64,000 nt of DNA from Saprospiraceae bacterium (GTDB lineage Bacteria > Bacteroidota > Bacteroidia > Chitinophagales > Saprospiraceae): positions 718,501 through 782,500 of the forward strand of contig JADJYQ010000001.1 of NCBI GenBank assembly GCA_016719615.1. Direction: 5' to 3'. Under the pieces are notes generated by a model. It did not search any database and was not told the DNA's origin. It was given only the letters and a program-made list of their open reading frames with translations. Below, piece after piece: positions 15,901-25,881 of the stretch. Positions within the stretch are counted from its first letter, which is position 1. The number at the start of each line of letters is the position of its first letter. Position numbers and translations under genes: made by a program.

Positions 15901-16413
15901 ATGATAGAATTAATAGAAGCAGGGAAAACATTTAAAACCCATGGATTAAAAGGCGAAATGACGTTTGAAGCCTTGGATAAATATTTTGAGTTTATTGAGG
16001 CTGAAAAAGTTCTGTTTTTTATGATAGAAGGGAATGCTGTTCCCTTCTTTATAGAAGAAGATTGTGATTTAGAGGAAGGCATGATTCGTTTTAAAGACAT
16101 AAAGTCTCCGGAATCTGCCAAGCAACTCAGCAATACCCCATTTTATATTGATGGTAGTCGCTGGCATGGTGAACCTACGGGCGATGTGCATAAGGAAATG
16201 GAGGAAGATATCGTAGGTTATGCATTTCATGATACCACATCTTCAAAATCTGGGGTCATTATGGAAATAGAGGAATTTCCTTCTCAAATACTCTTGTTGG
16301 TTACTATTCAGGAAAAATTATTTTACCTTCCATTAAGGGAAGAATGGATTCTTGAATTCAATGCGGAGCAAAAATTTCTAAAAATGCAATTACCGGATGG
16401 AATGTTTGATTGA
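15901..16413 (+). CDS. rimM: Ribosome maturation factor RimM
   Basis: A 170-residue protein with the two RimM parts: the N-terminal barrel starting 'LIEAGKTFKTHGLKGEMTFE' (the 'G...HGLKGE' motif) and the C-terminal PRC-barrel with 'DIVGYAFHD', 'LFYLPLREEWILEFN' and 'MQLPDGMFD'. RimM binds S19 and helps mature the head of the 30S subunit. Length is normal. The start lies 3 bases after the lipoprotein stop. Sequence identity to the textbook family appears modest, as usual in Bacteroidota, but both domain signatures are present. Confidence 0.93.
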   Translation: MIELIEAGKTFKTHGLKGEMTFEALDKYFEFIEAEKVLFFMIEGNAVPFFIEEDCDLEEGMIRFKDIKSPESAKQLSNTPFYIDGSRWHGEPTGDVHKEMEEDIVGYAFHDTTSSKSGVIMEIEEFPSQILLLVTIQEKLFYLPLREEWILEFNAEQKFLKMQLPDGMFD

Positions 16414-16427
16414 ATCTTGATAAATCC

Positions 16428-17801
16428 TTATTTGAGGATAGGAAATAATAAATTAAAATCGGGTTCATTGATGATATAATCTGCAACTTGTTCAACAAGA
16501 GGCATTGTCGCACAGAAGGAAACACCAACCCCGGAATGCTTAATGATGCATATATCATTTTCACCATCTCCAATTACTAATGCGTTTTTGAGTTCTATTT
16601 TATATCTGTCTAAAATATGAACCATAGCATTGAGTTTACAATACATATGACTGCATAAACTGGAGTTATCGTGAAGAAAGAAGGAGGGTATCTTGACTTC
16701 GCCGGTTGCCCTGCTTTTAGAAAATTCAAGTTCATTTGCCAATGTAAAATCAAATCCATGTATATTCTTGATGTGATTGGTGACACAATCATAACTATCG
16801 CTGATAATACCAGTGATATATCCTTTTTCCTTCAGTTTTATTAATATTTCCTTTAGATTTTTTGTTACCGGAATGTCTTCTGCCAACTTCCATATCTCAT
16901 CCACGCTGATCCCCTTCATCAATCTAGCGATATGTTTGGTCCTGGCGAATGGATTATCGTATTTGGTTACTACTTCGATTAATTCTTTTTGAAATCCAAA
17001 TTTCTTTGCTGCCTGTCGAATAAAACTTTCCCTTAATATCGTATTGTCCATATCAAAAATGGCTAACTTTTTAAGAGATCCCAGACTTTCTCTGATTGCA
17101 AAATCCATTTGTTCACGGATTACATGAATATATTCAAAGGTTTCCAGGTTTTGAATGTTTTTATCTTTTGATTTTTTAATAATGGTATTTGCGACTTCTC
17201 TGGACATTTTCCCAAGTTGTTCGAGAGATTGCATCCGGTTTTCTATATGTCCAATGTTAACTTCAACAACTCTCGCATTTAGAGAGTACATGTCCAATAC
17301 CAGGCCAATGTCTACTCCATATCCTTCCTCAAAAATACATTGTTTGAAGAAGGATTTTTTACCGGCCACCATGCCACTAAGTGGTTGTTTGAGGTCTGGA
17401 AAATCCGGATAAAGAATATTCAACAGAGGTTTGGCAACCAATTCTGTAACCCTGCCTGCCTGCCTGGTAAAATACGCTTTGACAAAATCTGCCTGATCAT
17501 TTTTAATAGGGTCTGTAAGTAATTGTATCGTATCCTCCTGGTAGGTCTCAATATCTGCATCCAGGAAAACAATCATTTCATTTTTTGCTGCCAACATTCC
17601 TTCAAACATTGAGGGGCCTTTCCCCAATTTTGTACTTGTTACCACTTTTGCTCCAGTCTTTCTTGCGGTATCAATAGTCGAATCCATTGATTTATCATCA
17701 ACAACAATAACTTCGTCAACATTTTTAGATTTCAAACTGAGGTGTATAACTTTTTCGATAGTTTTTTGCTCATTTAAAGCGGGAATAATGACTGTTATCA
17801 T
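16428..17801 (-). CDS. Fused GT2 glycosyltransferase (GpgS-like) and HAD phosphatase
   Basis: A 457-residue two-domain protein. Residues 1-215 are a GT-A glycosyltransferase: 'VIIPALNEQKTI', 'VVDDKSMDST', metal-binding D81-x-D83 in 'FLDADIETY', acceptor-site 'QPLSGMVAG' (139-147) and 'IGHIENRMQSLEQLGKM'. The last two resemble glucosyl-3-phosphoglycerate synthase (GpgS). Residues 245-457 are a SerB-like HAD phosphatase: nucleophile D250 and D252 in 'FDMDNT', S334, K389 and 'GDGEND' (411-416). In the glucosylglycerate pathway GpgS makes glucosyl-3-phosphoglycerate and a phosphatase removes the phosphate, so this fusion would do both steps and make a compatible solute. The substrate is inferred. 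It follows an ion antiporter gene by 15 bases. Confidence 0.78.
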   Translation of the reverse strand: MITVIIPALNEQKTIEKVIHLSLKSKNVDEVIVVDDKSMDSTIDTARKTGAKVVTSTKLGKGPSMFEGMLAAKNEMIVFLDADIETYQEDTIQLLTDPIKNDQADFVKAYFTRQAGRVTELVAKPLLNILYPDFPDLKQPLSGMVAGKKSFFKQCIFEEGYGVDIGLVLDMYSLNARVVEVNIGHIENRMQSLEQLGKMSREVANTIIKKSKDKNIQNLETFEYIHVIREQMDFAIRESLGSLKKLAIFDMDNTILRESFIRQAAKKFGFQKELIEVVTKYDNPFARTKHIARLMKGISVDEIWKLAEDIPVTKNLKEILIKLKEKGYITGIISDSYDCVTNHIKNIHGFDFTLANELEFSKSRATGEVKIPSFFLHDNSSLCSHMYCKLNAMVHILDRYKIELKNALVIGDGENDICIIKHSGVGVSFCATMPLVEQVADYIINEPDFNLLFPILK

Positions 17802-17816
17802 GACGAATAAATTTTT

Positions 17817-18988
17817 CTATGATTGAATTTCTATTTGTGGTTTATAGCTCATCATTCCATACATCATCATTAAGCAACTTATTATTATTATTTGAGTGAC
17901 TAATGCTTTATTTAGCACAGGCAATAAGTTGGATGTTGGAATGGATAGGAAAAGTAAAATTGAAATCAGTCCTCTTGGGGCAAAATAAAATAAAGGTTGT
18001 ACAGATATTTTAAGCAAAGTCAGAAAGTAGTATCTGCTTACATAAATAATAAAAATGATAATGAATGCAAGTACCATAGAATTCATATTCAACAATTCAT
18101 GAGTTTGAATTTGAAAACCAAACATTAGAAAAAAAATAGAACGAATGAGAAATGTAAATTCGGTTATTAAATCTTTGAATTTATGTACTTCCCGATTGAG
18201 AATTTCAGGATGAAATTGTTTAATCCAATTCAAATGTTTGATTTCGTCGAGGTTGCCTAAAAACAGTCCTAATATTAAAACAAATATCAATCCGGGGAGA
18301 TACAATTCCTTTGAGACTGCATAGATGAGGACAATAAGTATGATGATTGGAAGAAACTTAATTTTATGTTGAATTTCTTTTAACATGTAGGCCATAAGGA
18401 TGGTAGCGAAAGCTGAAATCACAATGACAACGATGATCTGTGCCGTAAACCAGCTAAAACTCTTAAAGTAAGCCATTGATTAATGAGGAAGAAATTGAAG
18501 AAAAGTACTCCCAGAATATCGGAAAGGCTACTCTCATAAATGACAAATTCTTTGTCCGGCTTGTTTAAAAATTTTGATGCGGGAATTGCAATAGCACTGC
18601 TGATCACACAAAGTGGAATGCTATTTAATATACATTTTAGCAAATCTTCTTTTGTTGCATAAACAAATACTACAGATATGAGCACCATGGAAATAATCAT
18701 GGGAACGATTGCGGAAACAAGCGATTTTTTAATGAATTGAAATTTTTCTTTTTTAAGTTCTAATTCTAAAGAACCTTCCAGAACGATTAAAATCAATCCG
18801 ACAGTGCCTAATCCAGGTAGAATCGCTTCCATATTTGGCATTAGAATATTGAATCCTAGGCATATTTGATTCAGGCAATATCCAAGTGCGAGCAAAAATA
18901 ATACTGAAGGTACTTTTGTTGTCCTCGAACTTATTTCAACGACATACGCCAATAGAAGTGAAATGCAAATTACAATTAATACAAGCAT
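17817..18988 (-). CDS. Na+/H+ antiporter of the CPA1 (NhaP-like) type, split by a frameshift
   Basis: Two overlapping frames make one transporter. The first (18988 down to 18419) has six or so hydrophobic helices starting 'MLVLIVICISLLLAYVVE', with 'GLILIVLEGSLEL' and 'CVISSAIAIPASKFL'. The second (18476 down to 17817) continues with 'MAYFKSFSWFTAQIIVVIV' and ends after 'FAPRGLISILLFLSIP', the conserved late helix of CPA antiporters. Adding one A to the AA at about 18475 on the minus strand joins 'FFLINQ' to 'MAYFKS' in one frame. A homopolymer error or a young inactivating mutation would both explain it. The family exchanges protons for Na+ or K+. It lies just upstream of the compatible-solute gene, hinting at osmotic adaptation. 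Confidence 0.8.
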
Positions 18989-19169
18989 AGATGATTAGCA
19001 ATTTATCCTGAAAGAAGGGTCGTGATATGCTATATGGATATTTCAAAGATAATAAAATCTGCAATTTAATTTGTTAAAAAATATACATTTTTTCAAAACT
19101 AATGTTTTGATCAAGCATGGCTTGATCATCTCATCCGAATGCAGGCTATCTTACTAAGTGTTTTAAATT

Positions 19170-20462
19170 TTAAAATAAATTTGTGACTATATTCGCTACA
19201 CAAGCTATCATCAGACATGCTATGGTTCCGCCAATAAGCGATTTAACACCCAGTTGTGTAAGGTTTACTCTTTGATTTGGGGCCAGGGTTCCGATTCCTC
19301 CAATTTGAATTCCAATCGAAGCGAAGTTTGAAAATCCACAAAGTGCATAGGTTGCAATGAGTATTGATTTTTCATCGAGTACATTCGCATTTTTCATATC
19401 AGCCAGCGATAAATAAGCTACAAATTCATTCAAAATTGTTTTTTCGCCTAATAATTGTCCGACGGGAATCATATATTGCCCATCTACACCTATGATCCAG
19501 GCAATGGGTGAAAAGAGTATCCCCATAATGTATTGTAAATTTAATTCCTTGTATTTACCCAATGTAGCTTCTGATAACCAAAGGTTGAGACCTGTAATTT
19601 CACCGACTTGAGTTAAAATGATATTTACTAAATATACCATAGCCATAAACGCAAGCAGCATCGCACCAACATTTACTGCGAGTTTCAAACCATCAGTGGT
19701 GCCATGAGATAAGGCATCCAGAAAATTTTCACCCATTTGTGATTTAGGAATTTCAAGATTTTGATTGACTTCTTCTGTTTCAGGATATAAGATTTTAGCT
19801 GCTATAATTGCAGCCGGAGCAGAAATAATGGAAGCTGTTAATAAATGCAAGCCAAAATACAACATCTGTTGATCGTCACTTCCACCAAGCATGGCCATAT
19901 AAGCACCAAAGACACTTCCGGCAATGGTAGCCATTCCACCGGTCATCAGGCAAAGCATTTCAGATTTGGTCATCGTAGGCAGATATGGTTTAATAACTAG
20001 TGGAGCTTCCGTCTGACCAACAAAGACATTAATTGCAGCAGCAAGACTTTCAGCGCCTGATAATTTGAAAGTTCGATTCATGAGCCAGGCAAAACCAAAG
20101 ACGATTTTTTGTAAGACGCCCAGATAATAGAGTACAGATGAAAGGGCTGAGAAAAATATAATCGTAGGGAGTATGAGGAATGCAAATCCATAAGGGCTAC
20201 CTGGTTTTGCCAAATCACCAAAAAGAAATGTAGCTGATAAGCTGCTGCTCTTGATCATCACCGAAAAGAATTTGACAATGTATTCGAATAGATGTGTGAT
20301 AAAGGGCACTTGTATTAATAAAAAAGCAATGACAATCTGAAAGATGACACCGCCATAAACCATATTCCATTTAATTTGCTTTTTATTGACACTCAACAAG
20401 TAACAAATCAATAAGAGTATGGAGATCCCCAGCAGCCCCCGAGCTATTTCAATAATATTCAT
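19170..20462 (-). CDS. Concentrative nucleoside transporter (CNT/NupC family)
   Basis: A 430-residue inner-membrane protein with many hydrophobic helices. The family signature 'VFVGQTEAPLVIKPYL' (nucleoside and Na+/H+ site) and 'TGGMATIAGSVFGAYM' are both present, and the C-terminal 'YALCGFSNFASIGIQIGG' holds the second helical hairpin of the substrate site. CNT proteins import nucleosides driven by Na+ or H+. The gene is divergent from uridine kinase, 60 bases away, so uptake and phosphorylation of the same substrates are probably expressed from one intergenic region. Length is typical. Confidence 0.95.
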   Translation of the reverse strand: MNIIEIARGLLGISILLLICYLLSVNKKQIKWNMVYGGVIFQIVIAFLLIQVPFITHLFEYIVKFFSVMIKSSSLSATFLFGDLAKPGSPYGFAFLILPTIIFFSALSSVLYYLGVLQKIVFGFAWLMNRTFKLSGAESLAAAINVFVGQTEAPLVIKPYLPTMTKSEMLCLMTGGMATIAGSVFGAYMAMLGGSDDQQMLYFGLHLLTASIISAPAAIIAAKILYPETEEVNQNLEIPKSQMGENFLDALSHGTTDGLKLAVNVGAMLLAFMAMVYLVNIILTQVGEITGLNLWLSEATLGKYKELNLQYIMGILFSPIAWIIGVDGQYMIPVGQLLGEKTILNEFVAYLSLADMKNANVLDEKSILIATYALCGFSNFASIGIQIGGIGTLAPNQRVNLTQLGVKSLIGGTIACLMIACVANIVTNLF

Positions 20463-20522
20463 ACCTTTGGTTATTAAACAAGCTTAAAAATAAGTGATTT
20501 CTTTTCCACAGCTCAGTAAATT

Positions 20523-21128
20523 ATGTTGATCGGTATATCAGGAGGAAGTGGTGCGGGTAAAACGGCATTTATTCGTGCTCTAAGAGCCCAATTTTCTGAA
20601 CAGCAGCTGGGACTCATCTCCGAGGACAATTACTATAAACCACGTCATTTGCAACAAAGTGACGATAAGGGAGTCATCAATTTTGATATACCCGATGCTA
20701 TTGACCATGAAGCTTTTATGAGAGATATGCAGCATTTGCGTAAAAATGAAGTTGTGAGCAGGCTTGAATATACCTTTAACAATGATCATCATGAAGCAAA
20801 GACGGTAACTGTGTTACCAGCAGCAGTTTATTTGGTGGAGGGCCTATTCATTCTTCATCATGAAGACACACGAGAACTGCTCGATTTGACTGTTTTGATT
20901 CATGCAAAGGATAATTTAAAAATTATCAGGAGAATTACCAGAGATAAAACGGAACGGAATTATCCTTTGGAGGACGTTTTGTATCGCTATCAACATCATG
21001 TTGCGCCTGCTTATGAAAAGTACATTGAACCCTATTTGGATGAAATCGACATCATCATCAACAACAATAAAAGTTTTGACAAAGGCGTAGACCTCATCGC
21101 AGCTTATATTCATAAAAATCAAGGGTAG
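20523..21128 (+). CDS. udk: Uridine kinase
   Basis: A 201-residue P-loop kinase: 'GGSGAGKT' (residues 7-14), 'ISEDNYYKP' with the substrate-binding 'D.YY', 'FDIPDAIDHEAF', and the lid arginines in 'RRITRDKTERNYP'. Uridine kinase phosphorylates uridine and cytidine in pyrimidine salvage. Placement next to and divergent from a CNT nucleoside importer fits. The start ATG is the first codon of the conserved 'MLIGISGGSGAGKT' beginning, so the start is secure. Confidence 0.95.
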   Translation: MLIGISGGSGAGKTAFIRALRAQFSEQQLGLISEDNYYKPRHLQQSDDKGVINFDIPDAIDHEAFMRDMQHLRKNEVVSRLEYTFNNDHHEAKTVTVLPAAVYLVEGLFILHHEDTRELLDLTVLIHAKDNLKIIRRITRDKTERNYPLEDVLYRYQHHVAPAYEKYIEPYLDEIDIIINNNKSFDKGVDLIAAYIHKNQG

Positions 21129-21552
21129 CTAGGAAGCATAAAGCTTAAAGCCTGGAGCTAAAAGCTTCAATGCAGATTCTAATTAAATCTTCTTAGTGGT
21201 CCTTTGTGCCTTTGAGCCTTAGTGGCTCTCTTTTTGTTTGCCACGAAGTCGCAATGAATAAAAGGAAATGTAATTAAAACCGAAGAGTTAATTGTAGGCA
21301 CACATAAGCTGGTATTTACTTTCCAGGAGCCTTTCAGGCACTCATATTCAAATTAAATTTTATAAGTTTTTTTTTAATATAATAATATTAATATATGTAT
21401 AAAATATTCATAAACAATATTATATAATACTATTGAGGCACCAAAGTTTGATCCGATTTTTCATATTACAATTTTTTGGTATATAATTTGCTAGTCCTAT
21501 ATGTAAGCTGAAACAACACACATTTACTCAATACCTTAAAATTAGTGAATCC
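21129..21552. other. Gene-free stretch upstream of the giant-protein array
   Basis: About 424 bases without an ORF. From about 21190 to 21260 it contains a 'CTTTGTGCCTTTGAGCCTTAGTGGC' type sequence followed by 'TTTGCCACGAAG' with partial inverted symmetry, a kind of dispersed intergenic text common in Bacteroidota genomes. The part from 21350 to 21430 is very AT-rich (poly-T and TATA runs). I find only an imperfect promoter match (TATATAATTTG near 21480) for the first giant gene. Confidence 0.4.
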
Positions 21553-24500
21553 ATGAACCGATGTAAAAACATTTTGAAATGTTTTCTGATGATGATCCTG
21601 CTCACCGGCCTTACAGATATAAACAGTCTGCTTGCCGCCAAAGGAACATTTAAAGAATTAATGGTGCCTATGGCATGCAATGATCTCGTGCATGTTTCCT
21701 TGGATACCAATTGTTTGGCTGTGTTAGCTCCTTCTATGGTATTGGAAGATATGATCGGAGTGAATGCAGATTATGCAATGATTGTTTATAATGCCAACGG
21801 CACTGCACAAACAGATCTTTCATTTGATCATACCGATATCAATAAACGGTATGATTATAAAGTTTGGCACATTGCCACCGGAAATTCCTGTTGGGGCAAA
21901 CTTCTGGTGGAGGATAAATATCCTCCTCAATTAGTTTGTTCTAATGATACGGTTCGCTGTGGTGCTATCCTGAGTCCATATCATCTCGGCTATCCAATCC
22001 CATCATGGATAAGTGTAACGATTGATTCTTTAGATCCGAATCATTTTGTAGTTCATGGTTGGGATAAATGTGGAAAAGCGTATTTATCATTTACGGATTA
22101 TACATATAACAATACTTGCGATAGCGCATATTTGCGTAAAATAGTAAGAGCATGGAAAGCAGAAGATGCCTACGGAAATGTAAATTATTGCAATGATACC
22201 ATCTGCATTATTAAGCCAACCGTATTAGACATTGTATATCCTCACGATTATGATGGTTTCGATTTGCCGCCATTGAATTGTAATCTCCTATTTCCAAAAT
22301 TACCCAATGGAAATCCGCATCCCGATTTTACAGGATGGCCGGTTCCAAAATCTTGCTCAACTTTAAATGCAAGTTTTTCGGATTTGAAAATACCCGTTTG
22401 TGGAAATACCTATAAGGTATTGAGACGTTGGGTGATCCTTGACTGGTGTACAGGTTTGGTTTTAGATTATAATCAGATCATAAAAGTTATAGACGATGTA
22501 GCACCAATAGTAGAGAGTCCGAAAGATATTACAATGGGAATGCAAGTTTATAGCTGCAGAAGTGAAGGTAAATTGCCAGCACCTCTGTCAGTAATCGATT
22601 GCAATAGCTGGACCTATGATGTTTTTACAAGTCTCGAAAATCCAATTCCTGGATTGCCTCCTATTGTTAGTAAACAATATATTGAATACGATAAAAATCT
22701 GAAGTGTTTCTTTCTTAGGGGAGCTCCAGAGGGACGGATTTGGATAAATTATATAGTAGAAGATGCATGCGGAAACATTACGAAAGATACAATTGAAGTA
22801 GGTGTTGTTGATGATCTCGTTCCGATTCCTGTTTGCGATCAAAAAACAGTTGTTAGTTTAGGTGCAGATGGTACTGCCAAAGTATTCGCAGAAACATTTG
22901 ATGACGGATCTTTGGATAATTGTGGAATTAATACATTCCGGGTTCGAAGAATGGTAGATTCCTGTTATTCCGGCACAGATGACTTTGGCCCATATGTAAG
23001 TTTTTGTTGCAGAGACGTAGGTGAAATAGTAATGGTCGCCATGGAAGTCACTGACTTTTATAGAAATAAAAATACCTGTATGGTTGAAGTTACCGTCCAG
23101 GATAAAGAGCCACCCGTAATTATTCCGCCAACTGATATAACGGTGCACTGTGATTTTCCAATAGATTTTGATGATTTAAGCATCTTTGGATATTTGAGGA
23201 CTAATGATGCTGACCGCAAATCAATCATCATTCCCGATAGCTATTATGCTGGTAAAAATTATGTGGCAGGAATAGATGGTTGGGTCTATGACAACTGTGA
23301 AGTGACAGTCACAGAAAGAGTTGAGAAAAATATCCAGTGTAACTCTGGGTCTATACACAGAATTTTTGAAGCAACCGATCGACAAGGATTGGTGACTATT
23401 AAATATCAGAAAATTACTTTAATCAATACTAGTCCCTTTACAAGGAATGATATCATCTGGCCAAATAGTGTGGAGATAAACACCTGCAATAATGTGATGA
23501 CGCATCCAGATCATACAGGTTATCCGATTTTTAGAAATACAACTTGTGCACAAGTAGCAGCTAATTATGATGATTTGAAATTGGCAGTACTTGACAGTAC
23601 ATGTTATAAGATATTGAGAAAATGGGTTGTCATCGACTGGTGCCAGTATGATCGGATTACCGGCGCAGGAATTTGGGATACCACACAAATTATTGCAGTG
23701 AAAAGCTCTGAGCCGCCCACTTTGGAATCTTGTGAACCAAAAGAATTTTGTGATCCGTTGTCGTTTTACGATAATAATTCGAGAAGATGTATGGGTTCTT
23801 ATTCATTGGTTGGTGTTGGACATGATGATTGTACAGAAGACCCTAATTTAATTTGGTCTTACAAGATTGATGAAAATAACGATGGTAGTTTTGGTGTAGA
23901 TTTTTCCGGACAATCTACAAATGGGGTCCTTCCATTAGGGACACATAAAATAAGATGGAACTTAAGGGATCAGTGCGGAAACACTTCCGTATGCGATCAG
24001 CTATTTACCATTAAAGATTGTAAAAAACCGACACCATATTGTATTAACGGTGTTGTGACGGTGGTGATGCATACCAATGGTGAAGTAACTGTTTGGGCTA
24101 AAGATTTTAACCTGGCAAGTTTTGATAATTGTACAAGGCCTGAAAATTTGAAATATTCTTTCAGCGCAGATACTACGCATACTTCCATCACATACAATTG
24201 CGATAGTCTGGAAAGACAAGGCGTCATCACAAAAATTGTGAGGATTTATGTTACAGACGAATATGGAAATCAGGAATATTGCGAAACCAGTATTCGCATA
24301 CAAGACAATAATAATGTATGTCCGGGTACAAATCCGGGATTCAGTTTATCCGGAAAAGTTCAAAGAGAAAACAAAGATGCCATTCCGGGTACTTATGTAA
24401 TTCTCATGGATAATCTAAACAATACAGAGCAGGATCGTCAAATTTCAGATTTACAAGGAACTTACACATTTAAAGATTTGAAAATTAATGACTTTCACCT

Positions 24501-25560
24501 GAAAGCGAGCAAAAACGATGATTTAACCAATGGCGTTAGCACTCTTGATATCGTTCTGATACAAAGACATATTCTGGGAGTCAAAACTTTGAATTCCCCT
24601 TATAAAATTCTTGCTGCAGATGTCAATAATTCAAATAGTTTGACGGCAAAAGATATCTCGGATATCCGAAGAGCAATATTGGGTGTCATCACCGAGTGGC
24701 CAAATCAGACACCAGTATGGAAATTTATAAATGGGACTAAGCCATTTGCAAATCAGGATCAACCCTGGGATGCAAGTTATAAATTTGAAAGTGCAGATCT
24801 GACGGATGTACTTGATGAATTGGATTTTACCGGAATCAAAACAGGTGATATCGACCAAAGTGCAGAAATTCAATTTGGAAATGCAAATAACAGAGGCTTT
24901 GAGAAATACATCATTTCTGTTGAAATGGAAAGCATTGATGCCCATTCGTCAAGAGTGAACTTCTACAGCAGTCATTCTGCTGCATTAGACGGAATCCAGT
25001 TGGGGCTCCAGACCAATTCAGGAGCAACAATACTTGGATTTGAAAATGGAATTTTGGAAATTGCATCTGAAAATTATTTGTTAGAAGAGGATAAACTCAA
25101 ATTGAGCTGGGCAACTGACAGTCCTCAACAGATGAATGCCGGAGAAAAATTGTTTTCGGTCCTGGTACATCATCCAAAGGCGATGGTAAATGCAAATCTG
25201 AATTTAAATTACGAATTCAAAAGCGAACTGTATATTCATGAAACCGCGTTTCCAATCAGTTTGAAGTGGTTAAATGCAGAAATAGTGCAACCAACTTCCT
25301 TGATGTATGCCAAATTGCAACCGAATCCTTTTGCAGATCAGGCATTATTATTATTTGAAATGCCGGAAGCAGGTGAAGTTGAATTTAAAGTATACAATTT
25401 GGCAGGTAAACTCATTTATTCAAAACAGATGGATGCTACCAAAGGAAATAATAAACTGAACATTCGAAAAACTGATATTTCATCAACGGGTCTTATGTAT
25501 TTTGTGATCTCCAGTGCATATGGCAATGTGTCTGAAAAAATGCTAATCCTTGAAAATTAA
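21553..25560 (+). CDS. Giant secreted protein 1 (1335 residues): HYR-like domains, dockerin-like pair, T9SS tail
   Basis: Signal peptide in residues 1-29. Residues about 40-130 form a module shared by all six giant genes: a Cys-bounded 'VSLDTNCLAVLAPSMVL' followed by 'GNSCWGKLLVEDK'. Cys-rich HYR-like domains follow, with 'VPVCDQKTVV'-like text, 'FDDGSLDNC', 'FRVRRM' and 'CMVEVTVQDKEPP'. A Cna-B-like fold (about 935-985) and a dockerin-like pair (about 990-1050; 'NGVSTLDIVLIQRHILG', 'AADVNNSNSLTAKDISDIR') precede a cohesin-like domain (about 1115-1245). The end (1250-1335) is a T9SS sorting domain with 'LQPNPFADQALLLF' and 'VYNLAGKL'. It is the shortest of the six and lacks an extra N-terminal display domain. 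Likely a surface or matrix protein; exact role unknown. Confidence 0.85.
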   Translation: MNRCKNILKCFLMMILLTGLTDINSLLAAKGTFKELMVPMACNDLVHVSLDTNCLAVLAPSMVLEDMIGVNADYAMIVYNANGTAQTDLSFDHTDINKRYDYKVWHIATGNSCWGKLLVEDKYPPQLVCSNDTVRCGAILSPYHLGYPIPSWISVTIDSLDPNHFVVHGWDKCGKAYLSFTDYTYNNTCDSAYLRKIVRAWKAEDAYGNVNYCNDTICIIKPTVLDIVYPHDYDGFDLPPLNCNLLFPKLPNGNPHPDFTGWPVPKSCSTLNASFSDLKIPVCGNTYKVLRRWVILDWCTGLVLDYNQIIKVIDDVAPIVESPKDITMGMQVYSCRSEGKLPAPLSVIDCNSWTYDVFTSLENPIPGLPPIVSKQYIEYDKNLKCFFLRGAPEGRIWINYIVEDACGNITKDTIEVGVVDDLVPIPVCDQKTVVSLGADGTAKVFAETFDDGSLDNCGINTFRVRRMVDSCYSGTDDFGPYVSFCCRDVGEIVMVAMEVTDFYRNKNTCMVEVTVQDKEPPVIIPPTDITVHCDFPIDFDDLSIFGYLRTNDADRKSIIIPDSYYAGKNYVAGIDGWVYDNCEVTVTERVEKNIQCNSGSIHRIFEATDRQGLVTIKYQKITLINTSPFTRNDIIWPNSVEINTCNNVMTHPDHTGYPIFRNTTCAQVAANYDDLKLAVLDSTCYKILRKWVVIDWCQYDRITGAGIWDTTQIIAVKSSEPPTLESCEPKEFCDPLSFYDNNSRRCMGSYSLVGVGHDDCTEDPNLIWSYKIDENNDGSFGVDFSGQSTNGVLPLGTHKIRWNLRDQCGNTSVCDQLFTIKDCKKPTPYCINGVVTVVMHTNGEVTVWAKDFNLASFDNCTRPENLKYSFSADTTHTSITYNCDSLERQGVITKIVRIYVTDEYGNQEYCETSIRIQDNNNVCPGTNPGFSLSGKVQRENKDAIPGTYVILMDNLNNTEQDRQISDLQGTYTFKDLKINDFHLKASKNDDLTNGVSTLDIVLIQRHILGVKTLNSPYKILAADVNNSNSLTAKDISDIRRAILGVITEWPNQTPVWKFINGTKPFANQDQPWDASYKFESADLTDVLDELDFTGIKTGDIDQSAEIQFGNANNRGFEKYIISVEMESIDAHSSRVNFYSSHSAALDGIQLGLQTNSGATILGFENGILEIASENYLLEEDKLKLSWATDSPQQMNAGEKLFSVLVHHPKAMVNANLNLNYEFKSELYIHETAFPISLKWLNAEIVQPTSLMYAKLQPNPFADQALLLFEMPEAGEVEFKVYNLAGKLIYSKQMDATKGNNKLNIRKTDISSTGLMYFVISSAYGNVSEKMLILEN

Positions 25561-25579
25561 CAAAATACCCACTAAATTG

Positions 25580-25609
25580 AAAGCCGGCCAAAGTGCCGGC
25601 TTTTTTTTT
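25580..25609 (+). terminator. Rho-independent terminator after giant gene 1
   Basis: A GCCGGC/GCCGGC hairpin extended by AAA/TTT pairing, six-base loop, followed by nine T. It lies 20 bases after the stop. Confidence 0.9.
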
Positions 25610-25712
25610 GCTCCAGGCAGGACCAGGCCTTATTGGAAGCTCAACTTCTATGCAAGGGAGGCTAAAAAGTCACTTTAAGTAAAAACAAATATATTTTTTT
25701 TTAATATTTTCA

Positions 25713-25741
25713 TTGTTATTTAGTAACAAGTTATATATTTG
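25713..25741 (+). promoter_or_regulatory. Predicted Bacteroidota promoter of giant gene 2
   Basis: TATATTTG at 25734-25741 matches the -7 consensus TAnnTTTG exactly, with TTG at 25713-25715 as a -33 element 18 bases upstream. This would give a leader of about 135 bases to the ATG at 25882. Confidence 0.6.
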
Positions 25742-25881
25742 CAACGTAGATATATATAATATATCTATCCCATAAACTTAAATCTCTTTAAGAATCAACG
25801 AGTTAGCACTCGTTTGGGTTCAGATACAGTTATCTGAAAACAAGCGTGAAAATTATCAAGCTTAACTTATTGTTTCTTGAA

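Noticed and set aside
21190..21260. Insertion-sequence end or small RNA in the 'CTTAGTGG...CCACGAAG' text
   Set aside because: Partial symmetry only, with no transposase or clear hairpin; such text is common intergenic filler in this phylum.
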